NCBI GenBank assembly: GCA_016302095.1
Contig: JAEDOE010000050.1
Coordinates: 1-7,537, forward strand
Source of the DNA: Anaerovibrio sp.
GTDB lineage: Bacteria; Bacillota; Negativicutes; Selenomonadales; Selenomonadaceae
Length of the DNA stretch: 7,537 bases
Direction: 5' to 3'
Shown: piece by piece, positions 1 to 5,201 of the stretch
How the letters are laid out: every line of letters begins with the position of its first letter
Position numbering within the stretch: the first letter of the stretch is position 1
The notes under the pieces: generated by a model
Told to the model about the DNA's origin: nothing
The model's input: the letters and a program-made list of their open reading frames with translations, nothing else
The model's database searches: none
Position numbers and translations under genes: made by a program

Positions 1-239
1 GGAATGTAGTGATTGTAGGCACCGGCACCCCGAAAGATGCTGTCAAAGACCTTGTTTTTGCCTGCCAGGGCTGTGAGCTTGTTCCTGACCTCCAGCTCCG
101 TGCAGCCTGACGGGATGCTCAGCTCCTTGAGGCGGACGGACTCCGGCACGGCTGCATACAGCTCATCAGTGCTACTCATGCCTATGGCAGACAGCATTTC
201 CTGCCGCTCCTGCAGGGTAGATGGAATATAGCTTCCCAT
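1..239 (-). CDS. gcvPA: Glycine dehydrogenase (decarboxylating) subunit 1, N-terminal 80 residues only
   Basis: This is the N-terminal part of the alpha half of the split P-protein of the glycine cleavage system. With GcvPB it decarboxylates glycine on pyridoxal phosphate and passes the aminomethyl group to lipoyl-GcvH. The reading frame is open from ATG at 239 to the window edge, giving 79 full codons plus two bases. It begins MGSYIPSTLQERQEML and reaches GAGAYNHYIP, matching the conserved N-terminal landmarks of the family (usually GAGAYDHYIP; here Asn replaces Asp). A GAGGAGG ribosome binding site lies 7 nt before the ATG, inside the end of gcvH, and only two bases separate the gcvH stop from this start, so the two are probably translationally coupled. 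The rest of the gene, and presumably gcvPB, lie outside the window. The PLP lysine is on the PB subunit and cannot be checked here. Confidence 0.93.
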   Translation of the reverse strand, partial: MGSYIPSTLQERQEMLSAIGMSSTDELYAAVPESVRLKELSIPSGCTELEVRNKLTALAGKNKVFDSIFRGAGAYNHYI

Positions 240-241
240 GA

Positions 242-625
242 TTATGCCTCCTCGTTTGCACAGAATTCCTCATAGGCTGCTGCATCCATCAATTCCTCGG
301 TATCGGACACATCCTTTACCTTAATCAGCCACTGCTCATAAGGCTCCTGATTAATGAGGGCAGGCTCGTCAATAAGTCCCTCATTGACCTCTGCTACAGT
401 GCCGCTAACAGGGCTGAACACATCAGACACAGCCTTGACGGACTCCACATCGGCAAAGGACTCGCCGCTGGCTACATCGTCACCCTCCTCCGGCATGTTG
501 ATGAAAACAATATCACCCAAGGCTTCCTGGGCAAAATCCGTCAGGCCTACCACATAGAGGCCGTCTTCTTCCTTTACCCACTCGTGGGACTTGGTATATT
601 TCAGTTCTGCTGGTACGTTTGCCAT
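242..625 (-). CDS. gcvH: Glycine cleavage system H protein (lipoyl carrier)
   Basis: This is a small cytosolic carrier of 127 residues, the usual length of the family. It shuttles the aminomethyl group on a lipoyl-lysine between the P, T and L proteins. The lipoyl-domain signature ESVKAVSDVFSPVSG spans residues 61-75, and Lys64 is the expected lipoylation site. The N-terminal KYTKSHEWV and the FAQEALGDIVF segment are also typical. The start is set at ATG 625 because an AAAGGAG ribosome binding site lies about 9 nt upstream and MANVPAELKYTKSHEW matches the family start. An in-frame start at 739 would add 38 residues with no family resemblance and would run into gcvT. The gene follows gcvT after a 58-nt gap and is followed by gcvPA after 2 nt. 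Lipoylation would need a lipoate ligase or LipA/LipB encoded elsewhere. Confidence 0.97.
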   Translation of the reverse strand: MANVPAELKYTKSHEWVKEEDGLYVVGLTDFAQEALGDIVFINMPEEGDDVASGESFADVESVKAVSDVFSPVSGTVAEVNEGLIDEPALINQEPYEQWLIKVKDVSDTEELMDAAAYEEFCANEEA

Positions 626-683
626 AATAAATCGCTCCTTTTGCCATATTACATGTAAATATCTCAGTAAATTATTTTGCTTG

Positions 684-1769
684 TCAGCTCCGCTTGTAGA
701 AAGGCAGCTCAACAATCTTTGCCTGAATACGGCGGCCACGGACCTCCACCTCTACCAGGGTGCCCAAATCCGCCTTGTCTGCCGGTACATAGGCCATGGC
801 GATGGCCTTGCCCAGATACGGGCAGTGGGTGCCGGAGGTGGTGATGCCAACCTCCACATCATCAATAAACACCGGCTGATGCTCGCGGATGATCCCCCTG
901 CCGGTCACCTCAAGGCCTACCCTGACCTTCTGAGGGGTGCCTGCCGCCAGCATGGCCTCCCTGCCGATAAACTCAGGCTTGTTCAGCTTAACGCCAAAAT
1001 CCAGCCCTGCCTCCAAAGGGGTAATCACATCATCCATCTCATGGCCATAAAGCGGCATAGCAGCCTCCAGCCGCAAAGTATCACGGGCACCCAGGCCGCA
1101 AGGAATGAGGCCATACTCTGCACCTGCCTCCATGAGGATTTCCCACAGCCTGGCACCATTTTCCGCTGCCGTGTAAATCTCATACCCCAGCTCCCCGGTA
1201 TAGCCGGTACGGGAAATCATGCACTTCAAATCCTTGATATAGACTTCCTCGATAGCAGTATAGTATTTCTTGGGAATGGAATCCTCCGGCAAAAGCTTTG
1301 CCATAATCTCCGGTGCCTTCGGCCCCTGCAGGGCCAGCTGGGCAATGCTGTCAGAAATATCCTCAATGGTAGTTCCCTCCAGCACATGCTCCTTCATGTG
1401 AGCTACATCCTTGTGCCTGTTGGCTGCATTGACCACCACCAGGTATTTTTCCTCCCCAAACTTGTACACAATCAGGTCATCCACACAGCCGCCATTTTCA
1501 TGGCACATTACGCTATAGCGGACACGCCCCACAGTCATATTGGTAAAATCATTGGTCAGCATGTGATTGAGGCTGGCCAAGGCCGTAGGCCCGGTAAACA
1601 TCACCTCTCCCATGTGGGAAACATCAAACAGGCCGCATTTCTCCCTGACAGCCATGTGCTCGGCAATTACCCCGGACTTGTACTGCACCGGCAGCAGATA
1701 GCCGGCAAAGGGCACAATCTTGCCTCCGGCAGCCACATGCACATCATACAGCGGTGTCTTTAATTCCAT
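684..1769 (-). CDS. gcvT: Glycine cleavage system T protein (aminomethyltransferase)
   Basis: A 361-residue protein of normal family length. It transfers the methylene group from aminomethyl-lipoyl GcvH to tetrahydrofolate, releasing ammonia and giving 5,10-methylene-THF. Landmarks in order are FAGYLLPVQY (21-30), FDVSHMGEV (48-56), NGGCVDDLIVYKF (92-104, the Asp pair containing the expected catalytic aspartate), ALQGPKA (146-152), RTGYTGELGYEIY (187-199), LGARDTLRLEAAMPLYGHE (226-244) and the C-terminal barrel with SGTHCPYLGKAIAMAYVP. The second half of the usual FAGWEMPVQY motif is altered to YLL. The start at ATG 1769 is preceded by AAGGAGAGGAAGG, and MELKTPLYDVH is the family start; an upstream in-frame ATG at 1817 adds 16 unmatched residues. 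It is the first gene of the gcv operon. The roughly 100 nt between the terminator at 1872-1922 and this start hold only the ribosome binding site as far as I can see. Confidence 0.97.
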   Translation of the reverse strand: MELKTPLYDVHVAAGGKIVPFAGYLLPVQYKSGVIAEHMAVREKCGLFDVSHMGEVMFTGPTALASLNHMLTNDFTNMTVGRVRYSVMCHENGGCVDDLIVYKFGEEKYLVVVNAANRHKDVAHMKEHVLEGTTIEDISDSIAQLALQGPKAPEIMAKLLPEDSIPKKYYTAIEEVYIKDLKCMISRTGYTGELGYEIYTAAENGARLWEILMEAGAEYGLIPCGLGARDTLRLEAAMPLYGHEMDDVITPLEAGLDFGVKLNKPEFIGREAMLAAGTPQKVRVGLEVTGRGIIREHQPVFIDDVEVGITTSGTHCPYLGKAIAMAYVPADKADLGTLVEVEVRGRRIQAKIVELPFYKRS

Positions 1770-1871
1770 CTTTATCCTTCCTCTCCTTGAATGAATCTCC
1801 ATTAATATCAAGCTCATCTATGCAAACATGCCTGGTGCTGTCTTTCTTGCCGTCAGGCATCGTAATTTTCT

Positions 1872-1922
1872 AAAAATAATAGGCACAGAGGACAAGCCCT
1901 GTTTCAGCCTGCCAACTGTGCC
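1872..1922 (-). terminator. Intrinsic terminator, expression platform of the glycine riboswitch
   Basis: Read on the minus strand, GGCACAG (1922-1916) pairs perfectly with CTGTGCC (1888-1882). After a 2-nt internal mismatch, GGCAGGC (1913-1907) pairs with GCTTGTC (1897-1891), with two G-U pairs and a 9-nt loop. A T-rich tract, TATTATTTTT, follows at 1881-1872. It sits between the glycine aptamer and gcvT, about 100 nt before the gcvT start, so it is best read as the conditional terminator of the riboswitch. By analogy with the Bacillus subtilis gcv riboswitch, glycine binding would favour read-through. I could not identify a convincing antiterminator helix by eye. Confidence 0.8.
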
Positions 1923-1945
1923 CCTGTTTAACACTTTGATTAGGA

Positions 1946-2060
1946 ATAACCAGAGTTCCGTCCAAAACCGGTCCCTTTGCCTGAGAGTTTCTGCAGCCCC
2001 TTCGGCGACCTATCCACCACCATCCGGCGATGGGTGTTCTCTCCCGATTTTATCATCCGG
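1946..2060 (-). promoter_or_regulatory. Glycine riboswitch, single aptamer with short 3' remnant of a second
   Basis: On the minus strand the conserved glycine aptamer elements appear in the right order: GGGAGAGA (2045-2038), a variable hairpin with arms CACCCATC and GATGGTG, GCCGAAGGGGC (2006-1996), and CTCTCAGGCAAA (1987-1976), the hallmark 3' element. CCGG at 2060-2057 in the leader can pair with CCGG at 1971-1968 in the linker, and the flanking ATGAT and GGA could form the leader-linker kink-turn known from this class. The linker then reaches ACTCTGG (1956-1950), which resembles the opening of a second aptamer, but no second GCCGAAGG core follows. It is therefore a one-aptamer form with a vestigial partner. 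It precedes gcvT and should make gcvT-gcvH-gcvPA expression depend on glycine. No convincing promoter was found upstream; TTGTAT/TATCGT with a 16-nt spacer (2110-2083) is only a weak candidate. Confidence 0.92.
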
Positions 2061-2078
2061 AATATGCAATTGTTATCG

Positions 2079-2145
2079 CCTTACGATAATGTCCTATACC
2101 ACGCATACAAAGCATGATAGGTGAGTATAAGGCACTATCGTAAGG
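2079..2145. repeat. Imperfect hairpin A of composite intergenic repeat
   Basis: Arm 2079-2099 is the reverse complement of arm 2125-2145 at 18 of 21 positions. The outer ten bases, CCTTACGATA at 2079-2088 and TATCGTAAGG at 2136-2145, match perfectly; a 25-nt loop lies between the arms. An alternative small hairpin uses TTATCG at 2073-2078 with CGATAA at 2084-2089. The right arm runs directly into hairpin B, sharing TAAGG at 2141-2145. It has no T-tract, so it is not a classical terminator. It lies between the symporter gene and the gcv riboswitch and encodes nothing recognisable. Confidence 0.75.
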
Positions 2146-2291
2146 GGATGTGACATGTACCAATAGAAAACTCTTGTCGCGCCTCGTTACTTCATTCATC
2201 AGAGCCAAAGGCGATAGATGAATGTTAGTAACGCGAGGCACGACTAGAAGCGAGAGCGGGTTTTCGTTGGTACTGTCACATACCCGCCTTA
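2141..2291. repeat. Long imperfect palindrome B (about 150 bp), candidate mobile or REP-like element
   Basis: The two halves, 2141-2200 and 2217-2291, fold back on each other around a 16-nt loop. Matching blocks from the outside in are TAAGG/CCTTA at the ends, ATGTGACA with TGTCACAT, GTACCAA with TTGGTAC, GAAAAC with GTTTTC, GTCGCGCCTCG with CGAGGCACGAC (one wobble), GTTAC with GTAAC, and CATTCATC (2193-2200) with GATGAATG (2217-2224). The right arm carries about ten extra bases around 2245-2258. The outer right end supplies the TAA stop codon of the symporter gene. No coding potential and no terminator-like T-tract is evident. The form fits a MITE, a REP/BIME-like repeat, or a very stable RNA 3' end. 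Which one cannot be decided from one copy. Confidence 0.72.
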
Positions 2292-3716
2292 CATGGAAGG
2301 AGTCAGGCCGGTCAGGTCAACATCCTCTCCGTCCTTTTCCTTCTCCACAACCAGCTCCTGATACTCAAAGCACTCATGAGCAATATCCTTGTTCAGCCAC
2401 AAAAGGCAGATCAGGTTTGGAATAGCCATCAGGCCGTTCATGGTATCAGAGAAGTTCCACACGAACTCCAAAGTCTGGGTTGCACCTACGAAAGCCACCA
2501 GGCTGAACAGCACGCGATAGCCCATGATTACGGCACGGTTGCTTACCAGATACTCAAGGGACTTCTCACCATAATACTCCCAGCCGAGAATAGTGGAAAA
2601 AGCAAAGAGAGCCAGTGCAATGGAAACGATATACTTGGCAGCCTCGCCGAATACAGAGGAGAAAGCCAGAATAGTCAGGTTAGCACCGGAAACCACCTTG
2701 CCGGTAGCAGGATCAACAGTGCCCAGCATACCGGAGGAAGCGATCACCAGACCGGTCAAGGCACAGATAATCATGGTATCAAAGAAGGTACCGGTCATGT
2801 TTACATAGCCCTGACGGGAAGCATGGTCAGTCTTGGCAGCAGCGGCTGCAATAGGAGCAGAGCCAAGGCCTGCCTCATTGGAGAACACGCCGCGGGCAAT
2901 GCCCCAGCGCATAGAGGTCAGCATAGAAGCAACGATGGAACCACCAACACCGCCTGCCACTGCATCAGGAGCAAAGGCCATGCGGAAGATTTCAGCAATA
3001 CCTGCCGGCAGGGCAGAAGCATTGACGATGATGACAACCATAGCGGCTACGAAATAGAAAGCAGCCATAGCAGGAACAATTACGCTGGAAACAGCACCGA
3101 TGCTACGGATGCCGCGAAGCAGCACTGCCAGGCAGCAGGCCACGAGAATCACACCTACAACTACAGGATCAAGACCAAGGCTTGCCTTAAAAGCGGAAGA
3201 AATGGAATTGGCCTGCGTCATGTTGCCGATACCGAAGGAAGCACAAACCGCAAAGAGAGCAAACAGACCTGCCAAAGCACTGCCGATAGCCTTGTTGCCA
3301 AAGCCGTACTTCATGGCGTACATCGGGCCGCCGGCCATCTCGCCTACGCTGTTGGTCTTTCTGTACTTAACTGCCAGCACAGACTCGCCATACTTGGTAG
3401 AAAGGCCGAAGGCTGCGGAAATCCACATCCATACCAGGGCACCAGGGCCGCCCAGCACCATTGCCGTAGAAACACCCACGATATTGCCGGTGCCCACAGT
3501 AGCCGAAAGAGCCGTCATCAGGGACTGGAAGGGGCTGATGTCACCAGCACTGTTATCACGCCTGCTGACAATCATCTTGATTGCATAAGGAAGATTGCGC
3601 CAAGGCAAAAACTTCAGCCTCACTGTCAGGAAAATACCCGTCCCCACCAGGAATGCCAGCATCACCGGCCCCCAGACAAAATCATTAACATCTGCCATCA
3701 ACGTCACCAAATCCAT
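2289..3716 (-). CDS. Sodium:alanine/glycine symporter, AGCS family
   Basis: A 475-residue polytopic inner-membrane protein of normal family length, expected to import alanine and/or glycine with sodium. Hydrophobic segments fill residues 15-440. Family landmarks are SPFQSLMTALSATVGTGNIVG (61-81), GGPGALVWMWISAAFG (89-104), KYGESVLAVKYR (108-119), AGGPMYAMKYG (128-138) and the strongly conserved RGVFSNEAGLGSAPIAAAAA (275-294) followed by KTDHASRQG. The C-terminus is short, charged and cytosolic (VVEKEKDGEDVD). ATG 3716 is preceded by GGAGGT with 8-nt spacing. The gene has its own promoter region and is followed by a hairpin element whose outer edge overlaps the TAA stop. Its place beside a glycine-controlled gcv operon suggests glycine uptake, but the sequence alone cannot separate alanine from glycine specificity. 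Equivalent genes are called alsT or agcS. Confidence 0.95.
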   Translation of the reverse strand: MDLVTLMADVNDFVWGPVMLAFLVGTGIFLTVRLKFLPWRNLPYAIKMIVSRRDNSAGDISPFQSLMTALSATVGTGNIVGVSTAMVLGGPGALVWMWISAAFGLSTKYGESVLAVKYRKTNSVGEMAGGPMYAMKYGFGNKAIGSALAGLFALFAVCASFGIGNMTQANSISSAFKASLGLDPVVVGVILVACCLAVLLRGIRSIGAVSSVIVPAMAAFYFVAAMVVIIVNASALPAGIAEIFRMAFAPDAVAGGVGGSIVASMLTSMRWGIARGVFSNEAGLGSAPIAAAAAKTDHASRQGYVNMTGTFFDTMIICALTGLVIASSGMLGTVDPATGKVVSGANLTILAFSSVFGEAAKYIVSIALALFAFSTILGWEYYGEKSLEYLVSNRAVIMGYRVLFSLVAFVGATQTLEFVWNFSDTMNGLMAIPNLICLLWLNKDIAHECFEYQELVVEKEKDGEDVDLTGLTPSM

Positions 3717-3738
3717 AAAGCATTACCTCCAAATATCC

Positions 3739-3764
3739 CCGGCAGCCTCACCACAAGCTGCCGG
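3739..3764 (-). promoter_or_regulatory. Hairpin immediately upstream of the symporter ribosome binding site
   Basis: A perfect 8-bp GC-rich stem, CCGGCAGC (3764-3757) with GCTGCCGG (3746-3739) on the minus strand, encloses the loop TTGTGGTGAG. It ends 8 nt before the GGAGGT ribosome binding site at 3730-3725. There is no T-tract, so it is not a terminator. It could insulate or expose the ribosome binding site, or protect the mRNA. Its loop begins TTGTGGTG, echoing the two tandem repeats just upstream. Confidence 0.6.
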
Positions 3765-3766
3765 AA

Positions 3767-3811
3767 CACTCACCTTGCCACCACAAAAATACTTATCTTG
3801 CCACCGCAAAA
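3767..3811 (-). repeat. Two tandem 22-nt repeats in the symporter leader
   Basis: Copies at 3790-3811 and 3767-3788 match at 18 of 22 positions with a period of 23. On the minus strand both carry the exact core GGTGGCAAG, preceded by TTTTGYG and followed by RTRAGTR. All four differences are transitions. The repeats lie in the predicted 5' UTR between the leader terminator and the hairpin at 3739-3764. They may be RNA-protein or RNA-RNA contact sites, or a simple duplication. No known element is recognised. Confidence 0.6.
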
Positions 3812-3831
3812 GCCAATTTATAATAGCCAAT

Positions 3832-3865
3832 AAAAAAATCCGTGCCACTTGCTAAGCAGCACGGA
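3832..3865 (-). terminator. Intrinsic terminator in the symporter leader (attenuator or nag-operon terminator)
   Basis: On the minus strand TCCGTGC (3865-3859) pairs perfectly with GCACGGA (3845-3839). A smaller TGC/GCA pair lies in the loop, and seven T residues follow at 3838-3832. This is a textbook rho-independent terminator. It lies about 115 nt before the symporter start and about 80 nt after the transcription start predicted for the strong promoter at 3921-3950. That promoter's transcripts must therefore pass it to express the symporter. It would also stop read-through from nagA, which has no clear terminator nearer its stop codon. Confidence 0.82.
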
Positions 3866-3894
3866 ACAACGTCGTCCAAATAATATTTATTTGT

Positions 3895-3906
3895 GAAATG
3901 CATTTC
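3895..3906. promoter_or_regulatory. 12-bp perfect palindrome near predicted transcription start
   Basis: GAAATGCATTTC is a perfect palindrome lying about 8 to 19 nt downstream of the transcription start predicted from the promoter at 3921-3950. A dimeric repressor bound there could block initiation or elongation. Its binding protein is unknown, and a chance occurrence is possible. Confidence 0.35.
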
Positions 3907-3920
3907 CTTTTGACAAGTAT

Positions 3921-3950
3921 TTTATACCATAAATCACAAAGCCATGTCAA
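3921..3950 (-). promoter_or_regulatory. Strong sigma-A-type promoter of the symporter gene
   Basis: On the minus strand a perfect -35 box TTGACA (3950-3945) is followed after 18 nt by TATAAA (3926-3921), a 5 of 6 match to the -10 consensus. Transcription would start near 3914, giving a leader of about 200 nt before the symporter start at 3716. It is the best promoter match I could find in the window. It lies between nagA and the symporter gene, which argues for expression of the symporter separately from the nag operon. Confidence 0.78.
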
Positions 3951-3962
3951 TAAATCAGCCTC

Positions 3963-4003
3963 ATGTATACATAACTCTTGCCTGCGGAAAATTTGTATAC
4001 AAA
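3963..4003. promoter_or_regulatory. Pair of GTATAC-centred palindromes upstream of the symporter promoter
   Basis: TTTGTATACAAA (3992-4003) and ATGTATACAT (3963-3972) are perfect palindromes sharing the core TGTATACA. Their centres are 30 bp apart, close to three helical turns. They lie upstream of the -35 box at 3945-3950, a position suited to an activator or to cooperative repression. The GT...AC core resembles GntR-superfamily operators, but that assignment is inference and no such regulator is encoded in the window. Confidence 0.45.
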
Positions 4004-4035
4004 ATGCAGCTTATCATCTATGGCGATGCACAGGC

Positions 4036-5160
4036 TTATTTAACAGCCTTGCCGCCCACAAATACCTGCCTTACATTCAATTCCTTGTCCAAAAGCACAA
4101 TATCCGCCTGCTTGCCAGCAGCCAGGCTGCCGCAGCGGTCAAAAATGCCAATAGAGCGGGCAGGTGTTTCCGAGGCACTCCGCACCGCAGCCTCCAGAGG
4201 TATCTGCATGTTATTGACAGCATTTTTCAGGCACAGCATCAGGTTGGTAACAGAACCGGCAATAGTACCATCTGCCAATGTGGCAAGACTGCCCTTTACC
4301 TTTACTGCCTGTCCTCCCAAGGTATAATCCCCGTCTGCCAGCCCGGCAGCCCGCATACTGTCGCTGATGAGGCACACCCTGTCACTGCCGAACAGCTTAA
4401 AAACGGCACGCACCATGGCCGGATGAATATGCACCCCATCACAAATCAGCTCCACATAGGCACCGGCATCCGCCGCCGCTCCCTGCACCCCCGGCTTTCT
4501 GTGATGGAAAGGCAGCATGGCATTGAACAGGTGGGTAACGTGGTTTGCCCCTGCCTGAAAAGCAGCCATGGCAGCATCATAATCCGCCACAGTATGGGCC
4601 AAAGAAACATTGACCTCATCCCGGACAGCCTCAATAAACTCAATAGCCCCCGGCTCCTCCGGCGCAATGTCCACCAGGCGGATTCTGCCCCCTGACTTCC
4701 CATTCAGCTCCCGGAACAGATTAACATCACAGGGAATAATATTCTCCGCTGCCTGAGCACCTTTGTTAGCAGGGCTGATAAAAGGCCCCTCCATGTTGAC
4801 ACCAGCAAAATGAGCCCCTGTATCACCCTGATAAGCCCCGATATTTGCCATAATTTTGTGCAGCTCCGGCAAAGACATGGTCATAGTGGCAGGGCAGATG
4901 GTCGTAATGCCCTGCCCTGCCTCGTACTCCGCCAAGGTCTTTATCGTATCCGGCTCCGCATCGCACAAATCCGCCCCCATGCAGCCGTGGAAATGAATAT
5001 CCACCAGCCCCGGGATAGCATACAAGGCATCGTCAGCATCCGCCTCTGCCCCATTATTCTTCAGCGCGGATACTTCCTTGATAATACCATCCTCAAAGCT
5101 GATATCGCCCTTAACAAACTCATGCTGCTCCGTATAGACAAGCACATCTTTTATTTCCAT
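4036..5160 (-). CDS. nagA: N-acetylglucosamine-6-phosphate deacetylase
   Basis: A 374-residue cytosolic amidohydrolase that removes acetate from GlcNAc-6-phosphate to give glucosamine-6-phosphate, the substrate of NagB next door. Metal-site and family motifs are all present: PGLVDIHFHGCMG (50-62, with the HxH of His56 and His58), NMEGPFISP (122-130, Glu124 as expected metal ligand), LAHT (188-191, His189), HVTHLFNAM (207-215, His210) and CLISDSMRAAGL (263-274, Asp267 as catalytic aspartate). The HxH pair is like the Bacillus type rather than the Escherichia coli enzyme, which lacks it. The C-terminal GSLAAGKQADIVLLD is typical of the superfamily. ATG 5160 has GGAGGTG 5 nt upstream. It follows nagB after 41 nt and is the last gene of the operon; no clear terminator follows before the one at 3832-3865. 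Confidence 0.96.
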   Translation of the reverse strand: MEIKDVLVYTEQHEFVKGDISFEDGIIKEVSALKNNGAEADADDALYAIPGLVDIHFHGCMGADLCDAEPDTIKTLAEYEAGQGITTICPATMTMSLPELHKIMANIGAYQGDTGAHFAGVNMEGPFISPANKGAQAAENIIPCDVNLFRELNGKSGGRIRLVDIAPEEPGAIEFIEAVRDEVNVSLAHTVADYDAAMAAFQAGANHVTHLFNAMLPFHHRKPGVQGAAADAGAYVELICDGVHIHPAMVRAVFKLFGSDRVCLISDSMRAAGLADGDYTLGGQAVKVKGSLATLADGTIAGSVTNLMLCLKNAVNNMQIPLEAAVRSASETPARSIGIFDRCGSLAAGKQADIVLLDKELNVRQVFVGGKAVK

Positions 5161-5201
5161 TCAGGCACCTCCAGACTACAAAACATCGAAATACATCCGT
5201 A

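Noticed and set aside
626..739. N-terminal extension of gcvH to an upstream in-frame start
   Set aside because: It overlaps gcvT, adds 38 residues unlike any H protein, and a good ribosome binding site precedes ATG 625.
591..1763. Plus-strand open frame of 390 codons
   Set aside because: It lies antisense to gcvT and the start of gcvH, its translation has no recognisable family features, and it is explained by codon bias of the real gene.
2049..2075. TAAAAT (2054-2049) as the -10 box of the gcv operon
   Set aside because: Transcription would start inside the conserved GGGAGAGA of the glycine aptamer and lose the leader pairing, so the true promoter must lie further upstream.
2053..2425. Short ORFs on both strands across the hairpin element
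   Set aside because: They run through the inverted repeats and riboswitch, show no family resemblance and lack ribosome binding sites.
3739..3764. GC-rich hairpin as a second terminator
   Set aside because: No T-tract follows the stem; the next bases are GGATATTTGGAGG, the ribosome binding site region.
2376..3833. Plus-strand open frame of 485 codons
   Set aside because: It is antisense to the symporter gene, its translation is polar and low in recognisable motifs, and it has no credible ribosome binding site. It is a shadow of the real gene.
3839..3865. GTGGCACGG in the leader terminator resembles a T-box sequence
   Set aside because: A T-box motif lies on the 5' side of the terminator, preceded by a long stem I with a specifier loop. 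Here it is in the 3' arm and only about 65 nt follow the predicted transcription start.
3793..3903. Minus-strand 36-codon ORF starting ATG at 3903 and running through the leader terminator, possible attenuator leader peptide
   Set aside because: The AGGA before it is only about one base from the ATG, too close to act as a ribosome binding site. The peptide has no run of alanine or glycine codons, and the ORF crosses the terminator rather than ending before it.
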